DNA of 64,000 bases from Zygnema cylindricum (Eukaryota; Streptophyta; Zygnematophyceae; Zygnematales; Zygnemataceae). The translations under genes and the position numbers were made by a program. Numbering within the stretch: position 1 is the first letter of the stretch; the number at the start of each line of letters is the position of its first letter. The notes under the pieces were generated by a model. The model was not told the origin of the DNA and did not search any database. It was given only the letters and a program-made list of their open reading frames with translations. The stretch spans positions 78,252 to 142,251 of the forward strand of contig JBBHKE010001350.1 in NCBI GenBank assembly GCA_037447655.1, given 5' to 3'. Below are positions 11,601 through 23,600 of the stretch, in pieces.

Positions 11601-14600
11601 ATGGGATTGGCCTTAGTTGACAGAGAGGTGGTGGCTGAAAGTCCTATTGCTGTGGATGGTTCGGCTGGACTTTCTCAACATGGAGGCTTGAATAGCCAAT
11701 CTCAAAGCTCTTATTTGCATCAACAGTCACCTAGCCAAGGATGCTCATTGGCTGCTTTACTTGAGCAACCGTCCAATGCTCAGTTACATACTGCAGGAAA
11801 TATGCTTTTGGCGGATGGATTACAAAGTAGTTTAAATGTGGATATGGAAACGGACTACAATGATCTTAGGCGAGGTGGTAGTGCAAATGACGACAAAGCA
11901 TCATGTATTACAGATGAAACGAGTATGATTACAGAAACAACAGCGGGAGAGTGGGGACATGTCTCTGGTTTAGAAGCAGTTCAACTTTCAGCTTTGCAGT
12001 CTGTGGCTTCAAGAGGTGTAGTTTGGACTCATCCAGTTTCTAAGGCTCAAATGGTATTCACTTTACACCATGGAGGTGACGTTGACTCGGATGGCAACTG
12101 CCTTTTTACTGCAGTCAGTCGGATTCTTGGACTGGTAGCAAAAAGAGGAGCGCAGGATATTAGGCAGGCGGTGGTGAGAAGATTTTTGAAGGATTATCAC
12201 TCAGGTATTTTGGCGAAGGGATGTACTGATCAAGCCATTAAACATCTTTACTCGCCAGACTTGAAGTCTGGATGGGGCATACATATGGTTCAGGAAGTGA
12301 AGCTATTAGCACGGAAGGCTGATCGAGAAGCGTTGGATTCAGCAATTGAGGATTTGACGATTTGTGGAATGTGCAGGTACATGTTTTCACCATTATCTGC
12401 TTCAACATTATTTTCGCTGTCTTGCAAGAAAAACAAGCACAAATTCGTTCAAGTTGTTTGAATTGATAAATACATTTAGCATTGTTTCCACTTTGAAAAT
12501 TCATGTGCCATTTCACAAATATTGTTAGAATTGTTTCCATGCTGGAAATACACGATGCTAAGTGCTAGCATAGACAATGTAAAGGGTCTGCTGTGGAACT
12601 AGAATGAGGAGTAAGCTTATTCTTTCTCTACTTTCCTGGTGTCCAGAGTCCATAATCCTCTTGGTTAAGTCTTCACGTCAGCTCTTTCCCTCATTTCTGT
12701 CCATTTTTGTGTTGTATTGCCCTTCTATGTGATTGCTGTCGGTTTGTTAACTGTGGCACTTACTACCTAGTAGTGGTGGAGTTTATGTTTTATTCATTTT
12801 GGAATGCAGCCATTCCTGTCTCCTCTTCCTCTTTTCTCGTCTTTTCCTTCTCTTCCCCTCCTCCAACTCTTCCTTTTTTTTCACATTGTTATCAATAAAT
12901 GTTTGACTTTTTAAGCTGTCTTCACTGTCACGATATATTTGTTAACTTCCATTCATTGAATGTTTCTAATCATGATATAACGGATATGTATCTCTCTCCC
13001 TACTCAAATCTTTCTCTCTCCTCAACTATCTCTCTCAACTATGTTTCCTTCATTTTGCAGAGAAGCCGCTGCGGAGTGTGTATACAAGGAAAGGTGCACC
13101 AGTATTGTTGATGGTCCCAGTTGGGCAGATTTCATGGCAGTTTGTGGAAGCGATGAAGATGAACATGACATCATCACTCTTCACTACACCGAAGAAGGCT
13201 TACTCTCACTCGATGAAAATAGGCATGGTCGAGCGGCAGCGTTTGGAGATGACATTGCAATTGAAAGTATTGCCGCCGAGTATGGTCGTGACGTTTTCGT
13301 GGTATGTTTCATAGCTGGAGTTTTTTTTTTTTGGTTCCCAGAATCAGAGGGCTGGTAGAGCTTGCAAATTAAGCAGGTAGATGGCAGCTGTAGGTCCTGA
13401 AGCTGTTTTTTTTTTTTACCCGTTTCTTTCTGATTTTCCATTTTACACTCTATTTGCTCCGCCTCTCATGTTGTTCGTCAAAATCCACGCCATTGCCGTA
13501 GGTGCCCTAATGGTTGAAATCCGGCTTTGTGTCAGGCGGAGGTATTTCATATGAATACCCCGTTGTTTTGAAGTTGAAAACGTGTATCTTTTTCTGTTTG
13601 TCTTATACAACCAAACTTGGATAGAGTTTGATTCAGGTCTGGTACTGTAAAACCGCCAAGTCAGGTGAGCTTACCTGTGTTTCTCTCCTGTTTTCGTTTT
13701 ATCTATTCGGTTGTGACAGATGCAAGCACACGGTATTGATGGCATGGTAGATACACACACGTGTCTTTTCTTCCTTCCTCACAGTCCAAGAGGCGGAGTT
13801 GTTGTCTCTGATTCACCAATCTTTCTATTTATGAAGGGTACCGGTACGTAACATTGCATAACTTGACCAACGCTACATGATGAATGCTGTGACAGTTTAC
13901 ACAAAATTGTGTTTCTTACTTGTATTTCTTGTTGTCAGATACTCAATAGTGTGCATTTTTTTGTGAGAGCCCAGCGCATTCTTTCTGCTGCTTATTTATA
14001 ATCAGAGCAATACACCGTGAACCGTTATTAGAGAAAGGATATTATTAACGTTGTATTAGTGTTATCAATTCTGATTCAGTTCGAAATGACGTCACTGTTT
14101 AGCGTTAAAAACAGGACAATTAGTATTACGAACGTTAGATTGTGACCAGAGGGCAAAAGACAAAAACAGCACCAAATTAGCGTTACTTACGCTAACAATG
14201 ATTCACGGTGTAGTGTTTTGACATCTATCTGTTGCTTATTCAAAATCAGAGCAACAGTGTAAATACTTGTGTAGTGTTTCAGCAAGACACAAGAAGCTAG
14301 AATTGTTTTTTCTGACATCTCCTGGTTTGTGTACAGGGTGGTGTGGTGGTGGAGCTGATCATTACGAGCCTGTTATTGCAAAACCTCAGGACTTATCTCA
14401 AGATGGTGAAAAACCGGTAATATTTTTGTGATCACCTCTTTTTGCTGGTGATACTGGAAGAATAAACTTACCTTAAGACAGTGAAAAACCGGTAATATTT
14501 TTGTGATCACCACTTTTCGTTGGTGATGTGGGAAGGATAAAGGCTTGTGTTTTTTTGTGCCCTCTGTTCGCATTTTTTTAAATTGACTACCTGCAAGCTA

Positions 14601-14750
14601 TTCTGCAGAACAAGCATACTTATTATAGAAGGATTAGGCTAGACTAAATGTTTTCCTAGTTGTATTCATTATTCGAGGTTCATTTTTGAGCGCCATAATT
14701 TTGATTTGCAGAAGTTATTATTGCCACATTTTGTCAGCAAAGTTTTGTAG
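11601..14750 (+). CDS. OTU-domain cysteine protease (deubiquitinase-like), five exons
   Basis: Predicted exons are 11601-12376, 13061-13301, 13720-13843, 14337-14416 and 14712-14750. They join in phase to 419 codons plus TAG. An in-frame TAA at 11595-11597 fixes the start. Residues 1-140 are Ser/Gln-rich and look disordered. The OTU fold follows with the DSDGNCLF motif (Asp164, Cys167 nucleophile) and ends with GGGADHYEPVI, where His389 fits the catalytic histidine. Family members remove ubiquitin from substrates; the linkage preference cannot be read from sequence. The last exon (KLLLPHFVSKVL) is the least certain. It is chosen because TTTGCAG|AAG fits phase 0 and an AATAAA follows at 14758. 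Intron 3 holds a MITE (14013-14210). The end of exon 4 with its splice donor is duplicated 75 bp downstream. The plant OTU class is not assigned. Confidence 0.8.
14013..14210 (+). mobile_element. TA-target MITE inside OTU intron 3
   Basis: CACCGTGAACCGTTATTAG at the left and CTAACAATGATTCACGGTG at the right form imperfect terminal inverted repeats flanked by TA (14011-14012, 14211-14212). It belongs to the same family as the copies at 19492, 25842, 26104, 26767, 41456 and 43294. Confidence 0.85.
14391..14540 (+). repeat. 75-bp tandem duplication covering an exon end and its splice donor
   Basis: GTGAAAAACCGGTAATATTT occurs at 14406 and 14481, with homology extending on both sides (ACTTATCTCAAGATG versus ACTTACCTTAAGACA). 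The first copy contains the end of OTU exon 4 and its donor CCG|GTAATA; the second sits in intron 4. Confidence 0.85.
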
Positions 14751-14763
14751 AGTTGATAATAAA

Positions 14764-16778
14764 TTTCAGGTTTGAAGTAGTATATACTTTTTTATCGACG
14801 GAGGTTACGGATTTTTTCGAGGCTCTGGTTGTTCGCTGCTAGTTTCACACTATTCAAGTTTAGTGTGAGTTTTTTATTATCTGGTGGTTGTAGAAGTGGA
14901 TTTTATGTTTCTTCTATTCTGATGCGATTGCCTAATAGTAGTACGGTTTTGTAAGAACCGGCAGGCACTCGTTATAATAAACCAACGTTGTTTGATTGTT
15001 TTATGATTAGCCAAAGTCAAATTTTGAGTAAAACATCTACAGAGTTTAAATGCGCCAATTGGAAAAAGGAACGAATGTATTCATCTGGATGGAGAAAGTA
15101 TTGTGACCTTAATTTTTTCACTTCTGGCATTGTAAACGGCTAATCAAGTTATCTCTAAATCTTTTGTGCTGTTTCTTAGCCTGGTGACACTTTCAAAAGC
15201 AACTCACAGTTTATGTGGAATGTATGTGTATGCAATGTAAGTAAACCTCAAATTTTACACTTTTGAGTATCTGCATCTATTTACAAAACTCTACATAACC
15301 AGGATAATGTGTCAGAAAAAGATAAACCCTAAAAAAAATGCTATTTATTGTATGAGCAAAAATTTAGCAGATCTAACCGCTGAAATGCGCGGTGACACTT
15401 GCAATGGTGCTTGGGCTTCAAATGGAAATTAGGCAACAAGATTTATAATTCCTCCACAATAACTATATGCATCATTCGCGCAAAAATACAGCAGGTTCAA
15501 CCGCTGAATGTGCAGTGATACTTGCAATGGTGGGCAACAAGATTAAACTTTGAATTAGAGATTAGTGTTTAGGAATCATAAGAATCACTTGCTGTCTCAG
15601 ACTCACCAATATTGCCTCACTTATCGGAGAGTATTTGGTTAAAGTTGTCAGTTGTTGTCATGTCCAGCTTCTGTTCCTTCTGATGTCTTACAAAAATCGT
15701 TGGTCAAACATCGCACAATGTGGCAGACTGGCAGGACACTGATATCTGACATTCTTTTTATCTTTAGAAATCTAGAATAAGAGTTAATCCGACCCTCTAT
15801 CATGTGGATGAGGATTTTTCAAACACTCCAAATCGTGAAATAGCATAAAAAAGGTAAAAGATAGTGTAACCTTTTACAGCAATAAAGAAAAATACTTGTC
15901 CAAATAATAAATTAGCATAAAATAACCTAAGATACTGTAAAAATTTCTATAATTTCTGTATAAGTTATATATGATTTCCAAACCTAAGCTGTCAGAGTAC
16001 AACGTTTGCACTTACACATTACAAAGTCAGCACACCGTTTGACGTTAAATGCCAAAATTATATTTAATGTTTCTTAGTATTTCGACACTGAATCACAAAA
16101 TATGTCAACAATGCAAAACAGCGCACTAATTTTTCTTCGACGCTAGTAGCAATGGGCAATGTAGTGGTAAAATTCGGTACATTTTTTGCTTGTTGGGAAC
16201 AATACTACACGCCAACTTAAATTATGTAGTGCCTTCCTAAAGGACAAAAAAAAAATCATGAGCATTTCCTGACAAAAAGTCAGGCTAATGAAAGTTGAAA
16301 TTTCCTGACTAATTATTGTAATACTCTAACAAGCCGGCGCAAATTAAGTGGTTTGAATCTAAAAGCTCTCTAAACAACATTATTGTTGTTATAAAGTAGG
16401 TTGTTGTTGTATGTTGCAGATGAGCCGAAGAGTTCAAAAGGGCTGACCCTCAAAAAGAATACGCGTACATTAAATAAATCTAATTAGTTGTAATAGTAAG
16501 GAAATGTATTTCATACTTGTGCCGTACATTACACCAACGTAAATAGTTTGTTTATCTCCTTCACGATGATGATGAAGACGATGATAACCTAAATTAAATG
16601 TTAAAACAAACAAAGAAAAAAAAAAACAGGAGGAGATGCCAAATTGAAGGACGCAAAAACTGTACCATAGCAGAACACAAAAAAATGGAACAAGAGGTTG
16701 TTATGCCTCCATCTGAGACAAACAAAATCTTAACTGAATATGACATGAACACACTACATAATATTTGCAATCATAAGT
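14764..16778. other. Gene-free stretch between the convergent OTU and Nudix genes
   Basis: AT-rich and without a gene. A diverged direct duplication, period about 124 bp, is visible at 15356 and 15480 (GCAAAAAT..AGCAG.T..AACCGCTGAA, then CTTGCAATGGTG). This region must hold the 3' ends of both flanking genes. Confidence 0.5.
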
Positions 16779-18609
16779 TTATACATGAATCAAGTGTTTT
16801 TTTGCCAAATCAGAAAGCACCGCATCATAACTTGGAGCGTTTGGATGGAATTCTCCAAACGATGGCGATTGGTTGAATACAACTGAAGCCGTTCGAACTA
16901 AAATTGCGGCAGTGAGACCCCATATATCATGTTCCCGACCATCGACAAAATATTGGAAGTGATGAACACGATAAGGCATTCCAAGCCATTCGAGATCCTC
17001 ACACCTGTGTCCCTCACTCTGAGCACGCAAAGGAAAAGTTAGTCAAAAAAGTTAGTCACGATCTTCGAAAAATACAGTTACAGTCAGATAAGACAAAAAC
17101 AGGAGCAAAGATTAACAGGCAATACTAGCAAAACTACGTCTTTCATGCTGTAGTTTAGTCGGAAATTCAGTTTCTCTCACCTCGAGAAACATTGCTAATG
17201 GAGCAGAGAATACAAGTTCAACCTCGTCCAAATTTGGCCGAGGAATAAAAGTTGCTCCATCTCGTAAGATTCCAACGACAGGTGTGACTGTGAGAAGATG
17301 TTTGGACAAGAAAGGTTCAAGTTGAGTGACTACTTCGACTTCCGACGGCAGCAAGCCAATCTCTTCCATGGCTTCCCTTAGAGCTGTAGCTGAGTCGTCA
17401 ATATCTTCCTTGTCTCTTTTCCCGCCTGGCAAAGCAATTTCACCTGAAAACCACAGACCTAACATTTTTATCATCTTACACTTGTTCATTGATAATCTGG
17501 TAATTCACGGACTTTAGCAAACCTGACAATTTTCCCGAAATTATCTGTCATGAAAGTAATCTCAAAAATAAAATGATGGAAAGAGACAAAAGCATATATA
17601 GACATGCATAAGCGATATATATGCATAAGCGATATACATGCATAAATGCATGTTTACAACTGATGCAGATTTACAGTCATCAACTGCATCAAATGCATTG
17701 CGGTGCTTGTTCTTTCAGTTTGATCAGGAAAATCTCTCTATAAATCCTTTTCAGATATTCACTGGTTTTGAAATTACAACTATATATATAAAATAAAATA
17801 AAGAAGCAATTCAAGAATCATACCCGGAAATTATACATATTATCAGCTTCCATCATATCCATTTGATGCTCTATAGTCAATATTCACTACAATCAGATAC
17901 CTGAGTGTGAAGAGAGTTTTGAAGCTCTTTTAGTGAGCCAGACATGCAGATTGCCATCTGTGGTGCGAAAAAGAGAGATTAAAACAGCAGCATTTGTAGC
18001 TTTCCCTGACCTCCTCTGGATTGTTTCTGCAGCTTCTGAAGAGGAAGGAATTCCTATATTTGATATAGGATCACCTTGAACATCAGACTCTAAACTACTA
18101 ACCGCATTCCCTCTCCTGTTACTTTCTATCTCTCGCCCTCCACCAACCAACGGAATTTTGTCTGAATCACCATCGTTTCCAGACACTCGCCCAGATAACA
18201 GACTGATCTCGGGATTTGTGAAAACTTGACTTTTCTTGTATCTTGCAGAATCTTCCTGCTCACCATAATTGATTTTAATAAAATTATCGTCATTGTTAAC
18301 AGCATTTACACCAATAACTTTACAAGCAGCCTTTACATCATTGTCAACAACATTTTGACCCTTATCGGAAGTGTTGGCATTATTATGTTGAGCCGATGAA
18401 TTTGCTGTAAAATTGCTTTCCGAAGGTTTTTCTCTTTCGATAAGTTGTGAAGCAGAAACGGCTCTGTATTGACGTAAATGTTTGGCAAGTTTCAATAATT
18501 CAGGTCCTAAATAAGCGTCAGAACAATTGGAAAATTCGTCCTCCATTGACATTTTGATTAAAGAATAAGTCAACGGATATCTCAAATAATATCTACGAGA
18601 TGATACCAT
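16779..18609 (-). CDS. Nudix hydrolase of the coenzyme A diphosphatase type, three exons
   Basis: Exons on the minus strand are 18609-17901, 17443-17181 and 17018-16779; phases agree and give 403 residues. The pattern LTKRASKLSSHSGEIALPGG (split by intron 1) is the UPF0035 signature that precedes the Nudix box in CoA pyrophosphatases (NUDT7/8, yeast Pcd1, plant NUDX11/15/22). The box itself is GGKRDKEDIDDSATALREAM followed by EEIGL, with metal-binding Glu residues in REAMEEIG (residues 259-266). HDIWGLTAAIL near the end is also typical. Expected reaction: CoA or its derivatives to phosphopantetheine plus 3',5'-ADP. The first 200 residues are a long polar extension not usual in the family. An alternative start at 18552 (MSMEDEF) is possible. 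The 18609 start would add a basic MVSSRRYYLRYP leader that could target mitochondria. Confidence 0.85.
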
Positions 18610-18750
18610 TTGCAGATGCCATCCTACGCGGAGGCTGCGGGAATGTATTGGAGACTTCTGAATGGCGTAAAAAGACCGGCAAAACCGTAAAAATATGTTT
18701 GACGGCCACGCGGCACGACCAGCATGAGTTAGAGAAAGATCTCCCGCTCG

Positions 18751-18880
18751 CACGTGACGAGAGGGACGAAGAACGAAACTGCATGCCAGAGCGTGCCACG
18801 TGGAAGACGCCAGAGTGTACCAAGCAACGGAGCTTGTTGGACATGGCTGCCAATAGAATGCAAGAAGGTGCGTATTTATA
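18751..18880 (-). promoter_or_regulatory. Putative Nudix promoter: TATA box and two G-boxes
   Basis: On the minus strand TATAAATA lies at 18880-18873. Two CACGTG G-boxes lie at 18797-18802 and 18751-18756, 140-190 bp upstream of the chosen start codon. G-boxes bind bZIP and bHLH factors in plants. The arrangement places them downstream of the TATA box, in the presumed 5' leader, so their role is inferred. Confidence 0.45.
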
Positions 18881-19491
18881 AAGACAGGAAAGCCGAAAGG
18901 AAAATATCTCAAAAATACGACTGCAGTGTGAACGCGGCTCAGAAACGTTATCCTCATAAGTTATAAAGTGCGAAAAACTCTGTTGATACCATAAATATCT
19001 CATAGAATTAAATCTGAGCCGTCCGATCGACATTTTTCGCGTTTGTTTATTTGGGTGCTATGCTCGTATGGAATATTTTCGTGCGACTTATGCTGATTTT
19101 TCAGTAAAGTTCGAATAATGCGCTTAGCAATCTTTCGCAAAAGTGCGAATGCTTCGATACCCTGGCGAAACGAAAAAGTTATAAAAGAGCTGGAAATCTG
19201 GCGTAGCTTACTTTCCTGTGACTCTTGTAGTCTCTAAATGCTTTTTTTCAGTTTTACCCCTTTTGTACCCATATGGTTTTACCATCGCAATTTTTGCAAT
19301 AAAGACTTGAAATCTGACTCACACGTTACCAATGGTTGGGATTTGAAGACATTTGCTCATGAGAAGTTCCGTCTCAGGCCTTTGAAAAAAGTATTTTGAA
19401 GACTGGAGATAATATTCATGAATAATTAAAAGGAGAATTTAATCTTTAGACGCAAATATAAGAAGATCTCGGCCTTTTGTTTTTTCTACTA
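18881..19491. other. Intergenic stretch upstream of the Nudix promoter
   Basis: No gene. The block CCCTTTTGTACCCATATGG.TTTACCATCGCAATTTTTGCAA at 19257-19300 has relatives near 9240, 31300, 40540 and 46190, so it is a dispersed repeat remnant. Confidence 0.45.
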
Positions 19492-19706
19492 CACCGTGAA
19501 TCGCTATTAGTGTTAATGTTCTTTTCGTCTCTAGAAACATTTTTTCTCCGTACACATGTCGGATTATGGATCTGACGGTTGCGATTGAAAGATAAGATTC
19601 TCAGCTTCCGATTGGCTGTCTCAAATTAAGAATCGGACAAATGTGTACGGAGAAAAAATGTGTTTTAAGTGGTGAAAAAATTAAACACTAATAGCGTTTC
19701 GCGGTG
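19492..19706 (+). mobile_element. TA-target MITE
   Basis: CACCGTGAATCGCTATTAGTG and CACTAATAGCGTTTCGCGGTG are near-perfect terminal inverted repeats, flanked by TA at 19490-19491 and 19707-19708. The interior resembles the copy at 43294-43510. Confidence 0.9.
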
Positions 19707-19708
19707 TA

Positions 19709-20131
19709 GTGGATGAATCAGGAGTTTGACAGCCAAAGTTTAGCGAAACAGTAATAGCATATTTGTATCCATACATTAACCTTGGTTAATTCTCAAATCT
19801 ATATCCCTAGGCAAGTAATTTCATGATTCCACATTACATCTGGTGCAGTACCAAAAAATGTCTTTTTCCAGCTTTTGCCCGCTTAAACATATTATTACAC
19901 ATAAAAGCTTCTTAGGTTGTGTATCTGTAAATTTCCTCCAACAGTACACTATTTTTTTTTAAGGTAGGATTAAAATTAAAAGTTATATTTTGTTAAATTA
20001 GATCCAACGACAGAGACAGTTTCCAACCGCCTACCAGAATAGTATCATAAACGGGAAAACTAGTATTATGAACACTGTATTGTGTCCAGGGGCAAAAAAA
20101 AACCGGCGCCTTGGAGTTATCTACACTATGT
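19709..20131. other. Intergenic stretch before the 13-bp minisatellite
   Basis: AT-rich and without a recognisable gene or repeat end. Confidence 0.4.
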
Positions 20132-20430
20132 GATGAAACAATGTGAAGAGATAATGTGACGAAACATTGTGAGGAAACAATGTGAAGAAACAATGTGAGG
20201 AAACAATGTGACGAAATAATGTGACGAAACAATGTGAAGAAACAATGTGAGGAAACAATGTGAGGAAACAATGTAACGAAACAATGTGACAAAATAATGT
20301 GACGAAACAATGTGACGAAACAATGTGAGGAAACAATGTGAAAAAAAAATTGTGAGGAAACAATGTGACGAAACAATGTGAGAAAACAATGTGAAGAAAT
20401 AATGTGACGAAACGATGTGAGACATTATTA
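20132..20430 (+). repeat. 13-bp minisatellite, more than 20 units
   Basis: Units of the type ACAATGTGACGAA, with GACG/GAGG/GAAG variants, run without a break. The period is not a multiple of three, so the minus strand is open in all phases and encodes repeated HIVSSHCF-like peptides. It lies just 3' of the F-box gene. Confidence 0.95.
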
Positions 20431-20608
20431 TTATTTCACTTGATCTACAACATAAGCATCTCCTCAAGGCAAATGCACAATTTTCCTGGGAGGTTGTCGA
20501 CATACTTAACACATGTTGTTCTTTTGATAAGCTCAGGATCCTAACCCTCCTTCCTCTTCTTCTTCCTTCTTTTTCCTCTTCCTTCTTCCTATTCTTCTTG
20601 TCAAAAAA

Positions 20609-23600
20609 TTACCTATTCGTGGGAACAAAACCGCTCCCTTCCATAACATCGACAAGAGTACCATCCACTACCATTCTTCTATAATCCACAATATAATCTG
20701 TATGTCCGGCCCCATATCCGAGATTCCCACTCGCATAAACCCATAACCTTCCCTCTTTAACATTGCTCTCCAAATCTACCTCCGGATAAGTTCGGTAAAG
20801 TGCCAAAACCTCCTCTTCTTCACCATAAGTCATCACTTCAACATCTTCAAATTGTAAAACCTCTTGTCCAGTACCAGTTCTCAATTCCCCATCCCTCCTA
20901 TTGCCTCTCTCCCTCCAGCGATTATCTCTGCTAGAAGATGATGCACCCAAACTCTCCCTTCCACTTCCTCCCTCCCTCCCTCCCTCCCTCCTCCCACTTC
21001 TTGACGCATGGTTTCCACCGTTTTCAAGCCTGTTTGAACCTAAATGTCTCCTCCTCTCGTAAAAGTTCCTCTCTGGAGGAGAGAGAGGAGCTTGCTGAAG
21101 AGATTCCACGAGGGCCGTCCATTTCACCAATCCAACGATACTGCTGCTCCTTCGATTTCCTTCTCCTCTATCTCCTCTATCTCCTCTCTCTCCTCTCTCT
21201 CCTCTCTCCCCTCCAGTCATTGGTCCTTCATACTCAGCAACCCTCCTGCAAATAATGCTACCATGGGCGCTGTACGAAACATAAATAAAATCCAAGGAGC
21301 CATTTGCTCCGATACCCTGCCCAAAAAAAAAAAAAAAAAAACGGATCGAATTTTGCTGTCGGAAGTAGAAGCGGATGGAAAATACGGCAGACTCCAAGTA
21401 CAAAGGGAAGGATAATAGCATAGAACAAAGTTTACGTACTTCAGGTACGTACAGTATGAAGTACATATTCTACTTTTGTTGGAAAATGAATTTTGGGACA
21501 AAGAATTTATTAACTGTTTTTGGCCATCACGGCTCATCGATCTGCTGTTGTTTTTGCCGGGTCCCATTCTAAAGCCTCTTCCAAACTGGACATCACATAG
21601 AACGGCTCTAAAATTCATAAAGTTTCTGAAAAATGGTAGTGCCAGGATGGCGCGGGTTTTTGGTGAGCCCATAGTTTGAAGTACGTACCGTATATAGTGA
21701 GTCAATAGCTCGTACCGAGTATGTACAAAGTCATACTAAGTCAATAGTTTGTACTGACTACGTACTAAGTCGTACTAAGTCAAAAGTTTGTAACGAGTAC
21801 GTATTAAGTCATACTAAGTCAATCGTTTGTACTGAGTATGTACTGAATCATGCTATGTCAATAGTTTGTCCTGAATACGTACTAAGTCGTACTAAGTCAA
21901 AACTTTGTAACACGTATGTACTAAGTCATACCAAATCAATAGTTCGTACTTAGTACGTACTAAGTCAGTAGTTCGTATTAAGTACATACAGTGCGTTGGT
22001 ATTTTTGTTCTACAGTTAGGAGTTGGGGGTGCACCCAGAAGGTGTACAGGAAGAACGATATTCCCAGTGTATGAAAACACAAATGCTGCTCAAGCCGATT
22101 TTGCAATTATAGGATCTTGAAAATTGAGAAAAATCTCAAGTCTAATCCTCACTCTCACCATACCCTTACTTCCAAAAACAACAAAAGACTTCTGAATACA
22201 ATCCAAGAGTTTTGATGGATGGAAGTTGCCACCTTCCATATACCATGAAGAGCCTGGTCTCCACTTGGCCCTATCACTCGCACCAGATGCTCTGCCTCAA
22301 AAGATGACACCTGTCGCCCCTTTAAAACAGCCCGAGAACGAGAACGTTCTCGTCTTTTCTGTTGTCTTTGGAGACTATCGCCTCCCGAGGATGCCACTCG
22401 GGATGCCAAAAAAGAGTACATCTCATACGGAAGGCCACCTGGTTTTGAAAACAAATGCCATTTGTCAAAAGTTGAAAGGACATTAAAAAAGCCCGAAAAA
22501 AGCAAAAAAAAAAAGGTGCAGTTTGACAAGCTCTACAAAAAAAAGAAACCAGGCGGATGAAAACTATAATAAGTTTTAGCACAAAGTTTGGAGAGCTTAT
22601 TAATGTCTTGTTGAGTGAAACAGCTTGGGGTGAAGAAAGGAAACAGGAAAGAATATAATTTGCAAGTTCCCCTACATCAAACAGTTGTGGAAAAAAATAC
22701 GTTTGCCACAAAGTGTTGAAAAAGGAAGAAAAAAAAAATTGTATCCATGGATAACCACCAGTATTTAAACATAGACTGACACAATTGCAAATGCCTATCC
22801 CTAAAGTTGTAAAGTAAGCCTAATAACACTCTGCGACCTCAAAACTACATTAAAACTCACAACTTCACTGCCCATTGTTATTAGAGATAATCACTCTAAT
22901 TCAAAACAAGAGTTAATAACACTTTTTAATTAAGTGCCATCATAAACCATGTAACAAAACATGATTTAGTGTACTTAATTCGGATTCAGTATTAACGCTG
23001 ATAATTCACTAACTTTAATAGCGATGAGCGGTGCAGCTTCTAAGAGAATTGAGACATGCAACCAGACAAATCCGTTCCGAATGAAAGTATGTGACTTGAC
23101 AGGAAAAGGGACAGTTACGAGTGACATTCACATACTAATATACAAAAAATAAAAAAAACTCAAAACATTAGAACTTCACAGAATGACCAAGGTGTTTGAT
23201 CTATGACAAGACTCCGCGAAAAAGACTTTGTGAGAAAGACTTTCGTGAAACTTTTCAAACACAGGAGACATCTCTTGGAGGAACGAGTGAGATTGGACTG
23301 TACGACTCAATTGTTCCTAGTGAAAAAACAAGGTGGAAGGAAAGTTGACTGTTTCACATGTGCAGGTACTAAAGAAACTCACCTAAGGCACATTCAAAAA
23401 AAGCAGGAAAAGATGAAAAAAAACAAAGGAAAGTTTAGAATCAAAGGGGGAAATTGCAACAAGGCACAATGGAAGAAATACTATAACAAAAGAAAAGAGA
23501 ATTGCAGGAGCAGCACATTGGTAAAGATTCAAAGAGGCATTTTATCTCACCAGGAGGGCTCTGACTGCTCAAATTAATACTCTGCGCAGCAGGTGAAGGA

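Noticed and set aside
18609-19033. Longer N-terminus for the Nudix protein
   Set aside because: The frame is open upstream, but this region holds a TATA box and G-boxes and no conserved protein sequence; it is more likely promoter and 5' UTR.
20132-20430. CRISPR-like array
   Set aside because: Units are directly adjacent 13-mers without spacers, in a eukaryotic genome.
20126-20512. Minus-strand frames of up to 128 codons
   Set aside because: Produced by the 13-bp minisatellite in all three phases.
23203-23577. Plus-strand 124-codon frame
   Set aside because: Antisense to F-box exon 1 and intron 1, Lys-rich by composition, no domain.
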